A stretch of DNA of 64,000 bases from Celoporthe dispersa. Lineage: Eukaryota > Ascomycota > Sordariomycetes > Diaporthales > Cryphonectriaceae. Shown in pieces: positions 13,001-24,300 of this stretch (position 1 is its first letter; each line of letters opens with the position of its first letter). The notes beneath the pieces are model-generated. The model was given only the letters and a program-made list of their open reading frames with translations, did not search any database and had not been told where the DNA came from. A program made the translations under genes and the position numbers. The DNA is taken from NCBI GenBank assembly GCA_016584495.1, contig WAID01000014.1, positions 186,001 to 250,000 on the forward strand, given 5' to 3'.

Positions 13001-13086
13001 GGGTGGTGGCGCAGCAGTTTGTCGACAGTGGTGTCAAGGCGAGTCTGTTGGTCATCAAGGCTGGCGGGGCGGGGCTCAACTGGTGA
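10069..13086 (+). CDS. Kha1-type K+/H+ antiporter (CPA2 family) with long USP-like C-terminus
   Basis: The product is a 928-residue monovalent cation/proton exchanger of the CPA2 family, like yeast Kha1, which acts in Golgi or endosomal membranes on K+ and pH balance. Exons are 10069-10933, 11011-11348, 11430-11495 and 11569-13086; all junctions keep frame. About a dozen hydrophobic segments fill residues 30-450. They include the NQPRVIAEVIGGIFLGPSVM segment near the N-terminus, LFLVGLEVD, the paired Asn210-Asp211 in AAGIGNDVTG typical of CPA2 ion sites, and GVHPIFGAFLAGL. After residue 450 comes a soluble tail of about 480 residues with an acidic linker. It contains LHGLRILELTERNSSVMQ, VLVPWG and HHQIFVPFLGGVDDRVALRF, which resemble universal-stress-protein folds as in other fungal Kha1 proteins. 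The gene is intact and convergent with the Rad10 gene. Subcellular site and ion preference come from family knowledge. Confidence 0.93.
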
Positions 13087-13506
13087 AGAAGGGAAGCATT
13101 GATCTTTTTGATATTGGACCCGTGTCTACATTTGAGTATGGCCACACACAAATTGTATACCCAAGAACCATTTCTGACAAGCACACCTCTGGCCTCGCTA
13201 TGATCCTTTTGATCTATTGTGGACAGTCGAGACACGACCACAAGGCGGGAGCAGTGGTCGTGGTGCGCCCTGGTCCGTCAAAACCTCGTGAGGCAGCCCT
13301 TGTAGGAAGAAGACGGGCGCGCCAACCTCGGTCTTTCTTCTTACCGCACGCAGCTCTGCTTAAGGCCCGAGGTTCCCATGAAGAGAGACCTTCGGCTTTT
13401 GTGAGGCTGTTGAGACTAGAGCCCCCTGGAGAGGTCGCCTCGGTGTCTTTCGTGCGAGCGTGCTGCGAAGGCGTGATGCATCACCAGCATCCTCCCGACG
13501 CGCCGC
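13087..13506. other. Short convergent intergenic region
   Basis: This is the 3' region shared by the antiporter and the Rad10 gene. Nothing beyond UTR-like sequence is visible. Confidence 0.6.
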
Positions 13507-14854
13507 TCAGCCATTCTGCCTCAGCCTCGCCAGGGCGGCTGCCACGCCGCCCCCGAGCTCCTCGTCCTTCTTCTTCTTCTCCTCTTCAGCCATCCGCCTG
13601 GACTCCTCGATGGCAGCGGCAAGCTCTGCGTCCTCGTCGCTGCTATCTTCTCCTCCCTCCTGCTGCTGCACAGGACGAGACAGCCTCGTCCTCTTGGCCT
13701 GCTGCTCATCGGCGGCATCAGGCCCCGGCACGCCCCGGCTCCTGGACTCTGGTGTGCCCGCCATCTCGCGCAGGGGCACGCGCCCGAGGGGCACGGCTTC
13801 GTCGAGTGTTTTTCTTGCCGGCGCGCGAGCTGTCACCGCCGGGCCCCAGCCCTCGCCTGGCAGCCCTCTTGACCCGGAAGGGCTCGTCGACCGCGTCGCA
13901 CCAGGCCTTGACCTTCTTCTCGCCCCAGCCACTGATAATGCCGATGGTCTCCGGGTCGGCATTGACAGCGGCGCGCAGGCTGCCAAAGGTGCTGACGAGG
14001 GCGACGGCGTCGGCCTTGTTGACGGCGCGGGGAACGGTGACGAACTCGACGAGCTTCTCGGCGTAGCCTGTGGCCTGGACACCCTTGATGGCGGCGAAGG
14101 AGGCGTGCTCGTAGGACTTGTACAGCTCGAGGTAGCGGGCGGCCTCGGCGGCGGACCAGCACAGGACGAGGGTGACGTTGTTGACCAGGCTGGTCTTGGA
14201 CAGCTCGCGGAGGGAGTCCTCGTGGTTGGGGATGTCGACCATGGCCAGCAGGACGCGGAGGTTATAGCGGCCCTGCAGGTTGCGGATGCGCGTGTAGATG
14301 TACTCGGGGTGGAGGCGGTGGTACTTGAGACTTTTCGCGGGCAGGAGGACAAACATAGAGCGGCCTGCCTGTCAGCTGGTGGGAACACACATGTACCCAA
14401 AGAAGATCATCTATTCTCCTCTCTCTTTCTCTCTCTCTCTCACGCACACATTTGCTCACTCACCTCAAGAAGAGGGCACAGGTCGTCAGCCCCAGGCCAT
14501 AGTCGGCGGGGATATCGCTATACTCCCATGCCACAGACTTGAGGCATGCCAGCACCGGGTTGCCCTTCTGCCTCGGGGAGACCAAGATGGTAGAGCCTGC
14601 CGAGCGCTGTGGTAGGGCCTGGGGCGTGGGCTGCTTGACACCCGAGGAGGAGGCACCCTGGGGGGCGGCCTGTCGAGCCTCTGGGGCGTGGGCTGCTGGA
14701 TCTTCTGGGGCGCTGGCTGCTGCACGCGGCTTGGGCCGGGGACGGGAGCAGCAGCGGCGGCGGCGGCGCTGGCGGGCCTGGCGGGCCTCGACGATGATTC
14801 CGAGGCGGCCATCGCGCTGAGGAAATCAGCATCAGCACCAAAGTCGTCCTCCAT
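13507..14854 (-). CDS. ERCC1/Rad10 DNA repair endonuclease subunit with C-terminal UIM-like motif (two frame breaks)
   Basis: This is the non-catalytic partner of XPF/Rad1, which cuts 5' of bulky lesions in nucleotide excision repair and in single-strand annealing. The ATG at 14854 begins MEDDFGADADFL. A Pro/Ala/Gln-rich leader leads into the conserved core GNPVLACLKSVAWEY, DYGLGLTTCALFLS, LKYHRLHPEYIYTRI and the LLAMVDIPNHEDSLREL block. Next comes a helix-hairpin-helix region (STFGSLRAA, IIGVSGWG-like ISGWGEKKV). The intron is 14331-14463; it joins FLS to LKYH. Two one-base faults are inferred. A missing C in the C run near 14670 switches frame before the core. An extra T at 13809-13813 (poly-A on the coding strand) is needed to reach the longer tail ending at 13507. 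With both corrected the protein has 404 residues. Uncorrected, it would stop at 13718. The tail carries an acidic AIEES motif that fits a ubiquitin-interacting helix. Confidence 0.88.
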
Positions 14855-15781
14855 CTTCTTTCTTCTGCCTGGCCTTGTCGTCGCCCGACGTCATCTGGTT
14901 GGTCTTCTTTGCGGCCGTCCGTCGAGAATAGAAATCACGCGTCGGTCCGTCATAGATTTCAGACACACACACAGACAGAGAGAGAGAGAGGAGGTACCGT
15001 CAAGAGAAAAAAGCTCCTTCTCATGTTGTGACTTCTTGACGTGTCGCGCCTTCACAGTTTGGCTCTGGCCTCTCTCTCTCTCTCTCTCTGTCTTCCTCAT
15101 TGGGTTAGAGCAGCTGACAGGGTACAGACACCTACTATGGTACATACTTCATACCCTGGTACTTACTAGCAGTGCGTAGTGCTGAGTAGTACCCGTGCTT
15201 GTATGCAGTATGACGTAGCACACAACAGTCATTGTGCTGTACCCTGGCAACCTGGCAGCTGGCAAGCCTGGCACCATACACTCGGGGGCTCCGTGGCTCT
15301 GTAGGAATGTGTGTCTGTCCTGGTCGTGAACATGGCACCTGGGATGAAAAATAGAGTTCCCGAGACAACAATGAGACAGGATGGATGATGCCCTGAAGAT
15401 CTGTTTGGCCAACGTCCACTTGATTATTACAGCCGGCAAAAAGTCCAAAAGGAGCAAGAGATGTATAGTTAAATAATAAATACTATGGCATTAAGGTGGG
15501 TGACTATGCATAGAACACACTAAGTAGTGAGAATAAGAAGGTAAGTAGGAGAAGGAGAGAAAAGAAGAGAAAGAAAGAAAGCCAGAAAGAAAGAGGCAAG
15601 ACACCAAATAACCTATTCCCAGCCAAGCACCACCAAACCCTCCAACACCAATGCTGCCGTCCCTGTGTGTATACCTTGGCCCAGTTCCCATTTCCCGTTC
15701 CGCATTCCCACCGTGCCTTTTCTTTCCCTTTCCTTTTCCCTAGATGCCAGTCACTCCTCGGGATATGCATGTCCCTCCCCT
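14855..15781. other. Intergenic region with CT microsatellites and a GTAC-rich island
   Basis: Upstream of Rad10 and at the 3' end of the next leftward gene. It contains (AG)n at about 14975-14991, (CT)n at 15071-15089 and a TACT/GTAC-rich patch at about 15130-15200. No supported gene. Confidence 0.6.
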
Positions 15782-17197
15782 TCAGTCGACCTCCACCACC
15801 TGCAGCCCCTCGATCTCGTCCTCGCCGGGCACCACCTTGACGCACTTGTTCCCGCCCGCGATCCTCTCGTGCGCCCTGTACAGCGCCCGCAGCCACACCT
15901 CCAGCGCCCCCTCCAGGCCATCCACCTCCTCCGCCGGCAGGTCCTGCATACCACCGCGTATCTGGTCCCGCAGCCTCTCGTACGCCTCGATCATAAGCCA
16001 CACCTGCAGCTGCGGCACCTCCTCTGGTGACGATGCCGACGCCGTAGCCGTACCCTGCTGCGGTAGGCAGCTCCTGCTGGTGGTGCTGGTGGTCGTCGTG
16101 GCGGTATGCCTCGCCGCAGAGGCGAGCTCCCTCGCGAGGAGATCCACGCAGACCTGCATGCCCAGCGCGTCCTGGGGCCCGGGCAGCGTGCTCGTGCTCG
16201 TGCTCGTCATGACAGGCGTGAAGGCTCCATCCTCTGGGATCGGCGACAGCGCCTCCGGTGTGAAGGCCGGCTTGAAGAAGATGGCGTCCTCCTCAAAGTC
16301 GACGATGGTCGTGTCTGACATGGGCGAGCCCTCGGCCTCTGGCTCCAGGGGTGCCGCGGCCGGCGGCGGCGTGGGGGGCTGTCTCGTTGGTGGAGGAGGA
16401 GGAGGTGGTGGTACCTGCGGGAGTGGCGATCGTCTCGTGATCGCCGAGCGGATGGTCTCGATGCTGTGCAGCCTGGTCTCGACGTCGTGCTCGTGTCCTA
16501 GCCCCGAGCCCAGGCCCTCTCGCTGCTGCTGCTGCTGCTGCTGGTCGTGCTCATCAGCAGCCTCGGCTTCCACCTCGTCTCGGAGCCTCTGGCAGCTCCG
16601 CGCCTCGAGGAGCGCCCTGTACTGCTCTGCGATGCTGAGCTCGGCATCCGGCGTCCTCCTCGCCGGTACTGCCGGCTGCAGCTCCTCCGAGCTGCCCTCG
16701 AGCTGCCCTACCCGGAGGACGGGTGTCTTGGCGTATCGCCGCATCATGGAGGGCGACCTCAGCTGCGGCGGCGTGCCGGTGTCGTCTTCCGGCAGCAGCG
16801 GCGGCGTCGTCCTGGTCGTCGTCGTCGTGTCGACAGACGAGCTCGACGGCGACTGCATGGAGGCATCCTTGGCTGCCAGGTGTGCAAACTCGGGCACGAG
16901 CTTGCAGGGCGACCGAGACCTACTGTTGCGGTCCGGCCGTGGCGACGTCTCCATGGGTCGTATGTAGTAGCCGCTCTTTCGTACATATTCCTGCCACTTC
17001 GGATCGCTCAGGTCCGGCGGCAGGAGGGGTGGCTGCCTTGCGTGGCCGTCACTCGAATTCCGGGGTGAGTCTGTCGAGGCTCTGGGCGAGACATTGGAGA
17101 TGACAGAGCCGGGGCGGCGCTTGGGCTGTTTCCGAAGCTTGTTTCTGGTCTTGGTGGTGGGTGTCGGGCTGGGGCTGTCGAGCGCCGACGACGACAT
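15782..17197 (-). CDS. Conserved-looking fungal protein of unknown function, Pro/Ser-rich
   Basis: An intact single-exon frame gives 471 residues from the ATG at 17197 (MSSSALDSPSPTPTT); an upstream in-frame ATG at 17281 is less likely because it adds only repeat-derived residues. The N-terminus is basic (RNKLRKQPKRRPG), then a conserved-looking segment follows: DPKWQEYVRKSGYYIRPMET. The middle is low complexity, with poly-Thr, poly-Gln and a poly-Pro run. A short helical piece (SIAEQYRALLEARSCQRLRDE) precedes the poly-Gln. The last 80 residues are predicted helical (VWLMIEAYERLRDQI, LEGALEVWLRALYRAHERI). No transmembrane segment or signal peptide is visible. I do not recognise a named domain. 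The frame is supported by length, GC-rich third positions and alternation of structured and disordered segments. A scaffold or adaptor role would be a guess. Confidence 0.78.
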   Translation of the reverse strand: MSSSALDSPSPTPTTKTRNKLRKQPKRRPGSVISNVSPRASTDSPRNSSDGHARQPPLLPPDLSDPKWQEYVRKSGYYIRPMETSPRPDRNSRSRSPCKLVPEFAHLAAKDASMQSPSSSSVDTTTTTRTTPPLLPEDDTGTPPQLRSPSMMRRYAKTPVLRVGQLEGSSEELQPAVPARRTPDAELSIAEQYRALLEARSCQRLRDEVEAEAADEHDQQQQQQQREGLGSGLGHEHDVETRLHSIETIRSAITRRSPLPQVPPPPPPPPTRQPPTPPPAAAPLEPEAEGSPMSDTTIVDFEEDAIFFKPAFTPEALSPIPEDGAFTPVMTSTSTSTLPGPQDALGMQVCVDLLARELASAARHTATTTTSTTSRSCLPQQGTATASASSPEEVPQLQVWLMIEAYERLRDQIRGGMQDLPAEEVDGLEGALEVWLRALYRAHERIAGGNKCVKVVPGEDEIEGLQVVEVD

Positions 17198-19831
17198 GGC
17201 TGGCCAGGGAGGGTGGCGTCGCTGTCTGTCTGTGTCTGTGTGCGCGCGTGCGCTGTGTGTTGTGCGTATTGCTGGTGGCAAGTGTGTCTATAACTCTGCT
17301 GTGGCCTGCTGTATGATGATCTCTAGGTTTCGTTTGTTATACGAGAAGATGAACATTCAATACGACGAGAGAGAGTGTGTGTGAGATGTAGAGAGAGGGA
17401 AGGAGAGGCAGACAGGGAGAGACGGCAAGTAGTGGAAGAGAAGCACAGCATAGAGCTTGCGAGTCTAGAGCAGAGAGGGAACAACCTGCCGGTCTTGTTG
17501 CTTGGTAAATACGCTCTTACCATGTAGCAGTACTACTTAGTAGTACGGTATTACCCCAGAGAAAACACATGCACAGCCCGACAAGGATGACGTTTTCGTG
17601 AAGGATCCTGGCCAAGGACACAAACACACACACACACATGCGATTACTATGATTGACAGGCACCATAATGGAAGGGGGGGGGGGCAAGGGAACAAGCCAT
17701 GCTAGACCCATGCCATCCATACTTTTTGACCAAGCCCGGCTGGCAGACACACACACACACACACCTACCTTGGGCCTTGGACAACCTCGAAGGCGGTGGC
17801 GGCGACAACAGGCCCACTAATGCACACCCAGGCCCAGCCATTTGTTCTGGCCCCTCCCGACTGGTGGACATGCTTAAAACAAGATCTCTCTCTCTCTCTC
17901 TCTCGCTCTCTCTTTGGACTAGTGGACCTTGCCGCCGCGCAACCCCCCGTATTGCCGGATCTGCAGGCACTGGCGCTGCCATGCACACACATTTCCTTGT
18001 GCCCTGCTCCCCAACCCCGGTTCTCTTGAGCTGGACGGGTGACGCATATATGAGAGAGAGAGAGGGAGGGAGGGAGAGGGAGGGAGAGGCTTCATGGCAT
18101 GACTCAACTCTGGCTGTGGTGGTGCCTGGGGGCCCTTTCTGGCTTTCCAACCCCCACAAGAGATGTCTCTCGTCCGAGCAACGCGGGTTCTCAGCGCCGA
18201 TCTGTCTAGAGTACCATCAAGGTAGTATGGTTCGTATCACTCACATCAAACACACCTAGCCCCAACCAGAGAGGAGAGGGGAGATTAAAGTGGCCGAGTG
18301 GCTGAAAGAGAGAGACAGGGAAAGAGAGAGGGTTCGAGTACTGTACAGCAGACGAGGCTGGCGCCGAGACGTATGAGTGTTTTTAGTTTTTGACTTTTCA
18401 GCCAGACAAGCTTATTGGCATGGGGGGCCAAGCTGGAGGGCCAAACACCGACCGACCACCGTTTTGTGGTGACGCGTTCCTCCTTCTTCTTCTTCCTGTC
18501 CACGTTGCGGCAGCACGGTCGACAGAAAGGGGCGAGTAGCTGCCATCACCACGGCACACATACACACACGCGTCTCGTCATCAATCAATCCATCAACCTG
18601 TCGTCAAAGAGAGAGAGAGAGAGTGTGTGTGTGTGTCTGTTTCCAGGTTCCAAAGTCGCTAAGGAGGGTGGTGGTCTTGGTGGGGTCTAGAACGGAACGC
18701 GGAATCTGACGAGCGCCGCATTCATTCATTCAAAAAAAGAAAAGAAAGGGAAAAGAAGAAGAAATAAAATGAAGAAAAGAAAAAAAAAAAGAAACCCGCT
18801 CCGCCGGAAATCCACCATACATATCACGCCATGCTTCTCTGTTGGCGTCAGGCAGGTGCGACGCCGAGGCTGCAGTGTGTCTAGACGAGAATAATGACGA
18901 GAGGGAAGGTGCAGGGAAGAACGGAGAAAAGGAAGGAGGGCAGGGGTTTGTTTGGGTTTCCCCACCAAAACAACGCGCCTTTAGTTGCCCATGTTCACAT
19001 CTAGAAGAGGCCTTCCTGGCCTTCCTCAGATCTACTCTGCTGGCATTCAGGTCCTGCTGAGCATCTGGCCAGGCGCAGTTGGCACGGTCAGAGCTGGTGT
19101 CTTTACTTTTGGTCCTCTGTATTGGCATCATCCTCATGGTTTCTTGTAAAGACTTGATTCTTATTTCTACCCTCAACTCCAGTGTCGCAAAACTCACGGG
19201 TCTATTCATGACCGCCATTCTTGCTGCTCTCAATGCGCAGCAACACCGCTGAGGTAGGGTAATGTGTGACCCAAGATGCCATTCATCAGATTCATCCTTG
19301 CCCACTTTTTTCTTCTTTTTTTTTCTTTTCAGCTGTTGGACCATCCTCTGTGGCGCCATCTGGTCCCTGATATGCCGGGTGGGAAAAGATCTTTGATCGT
19401 CTCATGCTATTAGAGAAGCTCATACCGAAGAAGGGAGGAAAGAAGAGAGAGAAAAAAGGGGAAGAAGGGAAAAAAAGATCGCTGGGTGGAGGCTGCAGCG
19501 TCCATCAAGATGGATTAAGATGACAGGACCATTATGCCATATCCGACGCCTGAGGGGAATTCCTTTCTTTTCTTTTTTTTTTTAAAAAAAACCACAAAAA
19601 CTGGTCAACGAGAATCGAAAGCAGGATGAGTGCTCCGGTTCGCCCAGCACCGCGGGCCTGGATTCACACCCTGTCATGAGAGGAGAGTCTTGTGAAAGGT
19701 CGTACATTACGAAAGATTTCGCATACAAGAAAAAGCCCCCCGTCGGCTAGAAGAAGGTGTCGAGGGGGGCTGGGGGTATAAAGCAGGAATAGGGCGGGTC
19801 CGCGGGCGGCGGCCGTCTGTAAGCTGCGAGC
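17198..19831. other. Gene-poor intergenic region with microsatellites
   Basis: No supported gene in 2.6 kb. It holds a perfect inverted repeat GTACTAC-TTA-GTAGTAC at 17530-17546, (AC)n at 17625-17637 and 17749-17763, (CT)n at 17885-17912, (GA)n at 18053-18063 and 18608-18622 followed by GT repeats, and A-rich tracts near 18731-18792 and 19436-19476. Confidence 0.65.
17530..17546. repeat. Perfect GTACTAC inverted repeat
   Basis: Two 7-base arms GTACTAC and GTAGTAC flank a 3-base spacer. It is one of the cleanest members of a set of GTAC/TACTA-rich islands in the intergenic DNA of this window. Confidence 0.85.
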
Positions 19832-21371
19832 CTACATGATGATGGCGGGAACGTCGACGTTGGCCTTGATAGACTTGTGCGGGAGGACGCTGCCGCCGTT
19901 GACGTAGATCTCGTCGCCGATGGTGACATCGTCACCCAGGACGGACACGTTCTCCAGGCGCGCCCACTTGCCCACGCTGCTGTTCCAGCCCACGATGGCG
20001 CTCTTGACCCAGGCGTGGTCCTTGACCTTGGAGCCGGACAGGATCACACACCGCTGCAGGCGCACGCCGTCGCCAATGACCACGCCGGGGCCGATGGTGA
20101 CGTTGGGACCAATCTTGCAGTTCTTGCCGATCTTGGCCGAGGGGTCGACCATGACATTGCCGCCAAAGACGTAGGGCTCGGTGGCCGGGGCGAGGAGCTT
20201 AGATCCCTTGCGGGCCAGGGAGCCGAGGTACAGGCAGGTCCCGGAGAGGAAGTCCTTGGGCTGGCCGACGTCCATCCAGAAGCCCTCGAGGTCGAACGAG
20301 TGCAGCTGGCCGTCCTTGACCATGGCGGGGAAGGTCTCCTGCTCGATCGAGGTGGGGCGCAGGTCGATGCGGTCGAGGACGGAGGTGTTGAGGATGTAGA
20401 TGCCGGCGTTGATGCGGTTGCCGACGAACTCGACGGGCTTCTCGACGAAGCGGTCGATGCGCGAGGGGTGGTTCGGCTTGTGCACGATGACGCCGTACTT
20501 GGAGGGCTCCTCGACCTTGGTGACCACGATGGTGCCCTCGTCGCCGTGTGCCTTGTGGAACGCAGCCAGCTCCTTAAACGGGTATTCGCAGGTGACATCG
20601 GAGTTGAGGACAAAGAAGGGGCGGTCATCCTTGCCCAGGACCTCGGCGGCCAGCTTCAGGGGGCCGGCGGTGCCCAGGGGCTCCTGCTCGACAGAGAAGG
20701 TGATCTTGACGCCAAACTCCTTCTCATACTAGATCCAGGACGCAGTGGTTAGCTGGTGAGCCCGGCAGGAGGCGATCAGCTGGCGAGGCGGACGGAGGAG
20801 GACCACGCCCGCCAGGGAGGAGAGGAGACGGCAGACGGCAGGCGGCACACCAGGGGAGGAGCAGGGAAACACATGTGCAGCTGCGCAGGACGGACTAACC
20901 TCCTTCAGGTGGGCTTCCATGATCTCTGGGCGGTAGTTGACAGCAAGGACGATATCAGTCACACCAGCCTCCGCCAGAGCCTCAACCTGGTGCTTGATCA
21001 TGGGCTTGTTGGCAAACTCGACGAGGGGCTTGGGGAGGGTCAAGGTCTGCGCGCAAGTTGGTGCAAGTCAGCCAATTGTTCTTGTTCCTCTTTTTTTTTT
21101 TTTAATCTGATGTGTTCTTGGGCCCCTGGGGCATCACCATCTTGCTGTCTGTCATCTTGATGGTGGTGCACGAGGGCCACAGTGTAGCTCGAGGGCGGGG
21201 AAGCGGTGGTGGTTCGGGATCATTCATACAAGAGGTCGAAGACGGGTGCCAAAGCCACCCACGAGGATGAGAGCTGCATTCACAAGGAAACATATTAGCT
21301 CTTTGACCTCAACAGGATTTCTTCTGGTGCCGCCAGAGCTGGTCTGCGGGTGCTGACAACCTACCCTTCAT
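19832..21371 (-). CDS. GDP-mannose pyrophosphorylase (mannose-1-phosphate guanylyltransferase)
   Basis: This cytosolic enzyme makes GDP-mannose from mannose-1-phosphate and GTP, feeding N- and O-glycosylation, GPI anchors and wall mannan. Four exons encode 364 residues, the usual fungal length. The first coding exon is only 7 bases (21371-21365, ATGAAGG), followed by 21273-21230, 21046-20900 and 20728-19832. The introns are 21274-21364, 21047-21229 and 20729-20899. The joined N-terminus reads MKALILVGGFGTRLRPL, the nucleotide-binding loop, followed by LTLPKPLVEFANKPM. The active-site regions PFFVLNSDVTCEYPF, VEKPVEFVGNRINAGIYI and the EGFWMDVGQPKDFL block are present. The C-terminal left-handed beta helix has hexapeptide repeats from about residue 255 (IGKNCKIGPNVTIGPGVVIG) and ends VPAIIM. 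Yeast counterpart is Psa1/Srb1. The gene is intact with no frame fault. Confidence 0.96.
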
Positions 21372-24300
21372 TGTGGTGGTGGTAAAAGGGTACTGAACGA
21401 GAGTTTCGAAGGGAGGGCAAACGACTGTTGGGAGGGCGGCTGCGACAAGATCACCAGATGCTTGGCGCTGTTGGCAAGATCTGTGGTGGTGCTCAGCAGT
21501 AAGACGTGTACAATTTGGAAGAGGAAGATTAATGTTGGAATAGACACGTCGGTTCGGGCTGACTTGGCAGTCAATCCCTTTGTTGTTGAATGGTTGATCG
21601 GCTGGACGCGGGTTGGGGTGCTTTTTGGAGGTTTGAGGTCGTGGTAAACGAGGACAGCTGTAGCTTTTGGAAGCGCGACAGGACACAGGCCCCTACAGCA
21701 GGGAGGACAGGCAGCATTCCCAGGGCTATCGGTGCTAATCGGGGAGGAGAGGCGACTAGCTGACAGGGGGGCTGTGCCCCCCAGATTTCAAGGCCCACAT
21801 AGGTGTTCAGGGACAGTCTTATACTACCATAGTACTAGTACAGCCTATGTAATTAGCTATAGCACCTGGTAAAGGGGGCCTGCCAGGGGGTTGAACATGG
21901 CCTGTTGGCCAATCAAACCCCTCCCACGAGGGCCAGCATGGGGAAAGCCCAGCAGGTTCTAGCCTTACCTAAAGTACTTAAGTACCTATAGCCAATCTCC
22001 TCCAAAACATGAGATTGAGACTCTCTGTCTGTTCCTTTTGGGAACACCTGACCTCTACCCCCTTTTTGATTTCCTATTGTATACACCATGTTTGTTCATT
22101 CCTCCTCATCCTTCGATTCTAGTTTGCTACCTTGTTCATCATGCTGGTAATGGTATTATTGATCAATTGCTCTGCAGTGATCTGCAGTGAATCTTCCGAC
22201 AGGTAAACTTGGCCTTGATCAATAGAATTCCAACTCAACATATATGTGTACACATCTCAGGCTTCTAGAATGTCTGGAACATCCTTAAAAAAACCAACAT
22301 GCTTATACGAGACTCGCCTGTCAGAACCCTATTCCCTCGTATGATTTCCCACCTACAGAGCAGCAGGGCAACGCTACGACGCAAGCTCATCTCGTAATAA
22401 GAGAAGGGTTGTTCCCGTGGGCGATACTTTTACGAGACACACACACACACACACACACACCACTACGCCAGACCCAAGACCCATCTTCTCTCTCTCTCTC
22501 TCTTCAATCCACCGACACCGTTCACGCAGTCAAAAGACAAATGTTGCAGTCCGTACCTACAAGAAAGAGAGAAAAAAAAACATCTGAGCCATAATACAGA
22601 CTGTACCAGAGATGGTGGATTGCCCACACGTGACGCGGCCCCCCCCCCCTTGCCTCAGGTAGGTTGCCTGCCCACCCAAGGAGAGGGCAGAGACCGGCCC
22701 TGTTCATAGTATTGGGTTTCTATTTTAAGAGTTTTTACTCACGTACCGGCTGCCCCTTTGCCCCTCCCGTGCGGGCCCTGCCGACCCTCCATATCCCGGA
22801 ACAACCCTCCCCCCCCTTCCCCGGGGGGAGTCGCTGCGCGTCGGGCTGGGATCTGAACACGTTCGGTGTTCCCCTTACCCAAATTTCCGACACCACGTAA
22901 CAGCATGTGGGATGAGTGTATATGCGCCGGTGGAGAGAGAGAGGGAGAGAAATGCGTAGCTGGCGTGTGATCTTAAGCAGGGATCGCCCTCTTCTTGAAT
23001 ACCACGAGTTGGGACCAAGATCATCTGCCGCAGAGGCTGGAAGGCATGGGAAATGGGGGTTTGTCATTATCATCATTTCTAAATAAAATAGAAAAAAGTC
23101 CATAAAGGTCGTACAAATCGTTACTCGGGATGTTTGTGTGTGTGTGTGTCTTCTTCCGCTCATCATGACGGCTCCTGTTGCCAATGACAGAGATGATCGT
23201 GGTCAGCCAAGGGCAGCAGACGCCCCCCTCCCTTGACTGATGATCTTGGACCACGCAGCAGCCGTCATCCCCGCCCACGCACTGCTCGGTCCGTCACGAG
23301 CGAGCACACCAGACATATTCTCTCGTGGCCACGACCGAGATACATCACATCAAACCCAGCGCCTCGTCAGTGAAAGGCAGGACAAAGGTATTGCGGGAAT
23401 CCAATAGAGAGAGGCTCATGAGTCGAAATGCAGTCGTTAGGAGAAGGGAACTCGTCTTGCATAGAAAACTGAAGAGGGAAGAAAGAGAAAAAGAAGGGTA
23501 AGGGGGGGTTCTCCCGTTCCATTTGTGGTGGCCAGAGGGTAAAGTAAAATCCAGCGTAACCGCTGCCGTGCTTCCTCTGCATCCCACCCCAAGAGAACGT
23601 TGAGAAGGTAAAAAGTCCAGGTCTATCTTTCCTCCCAATTTTGTGACCTCGAGAGGTTTCACTTGTGCGTTTTCCCAATGCCTTTTTTTTTTTTTTTGTT
23701 GGTGGTGGTGGTGGAGGGTTTTTGTTTCTCTGTTTCGATTGGAATCGTCCTCCATCAGGTCCAGAGATCTAGATTGCCCCAAGATCGTGTTCAGGGTATG
23801 TCCTTTATTCGTTCAAAATGGAATGGAAAACAGGGTGAGGTGAAAAAGGGTCAAGGAGAATAAAGCGGCTGATGCAGGACAGCCCACACCCGGCTGGTCC
23901 TTGCATATAGCTCAGCAGGGTCATCAAATCGTATCTTTGGTATGTCGAAAAACAGAAAGAGAGAGAGAGAGAGAAGGGGTGGGTGGTGGAAATGAGCCAG
24001 AGAGAGAGAGAGGTTCGATCTTTTGAATAAAAGTCAGAATGCCGCGATGTTCGATTGATCGATATTCATTCCTTTTTAAATGTCGTCGTAAGTCGTTGAT
24101 GTCGTTAAAAGCCAAGCCAGATGCAAAGTTTTCTCTCTTATTTTTTTTCCCCCCCTCGGTCGTGGTATTCAGTAAAAGTCGTCAAGTTGGAGGCAGGATT
24201 GAATGATCGTCAGGGAAGGAGACGTTGATGAAGGTGAGTCCGTGTGCGGGCGGGCCCTTCGGGTGAAAATGCCGCTGTGAAGCCTCCGTACTTTAGGTCG

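Noticed and set aside
18284..18345. tRNA-like signals: TGGCCGAGTGG (A box) and GGTTCGAGTA (B box) 40 bases apart
   Set aside because: The T-stem and acceptor stem do not pair, and the sequence between them is a GA repeat. Chance resemblance.
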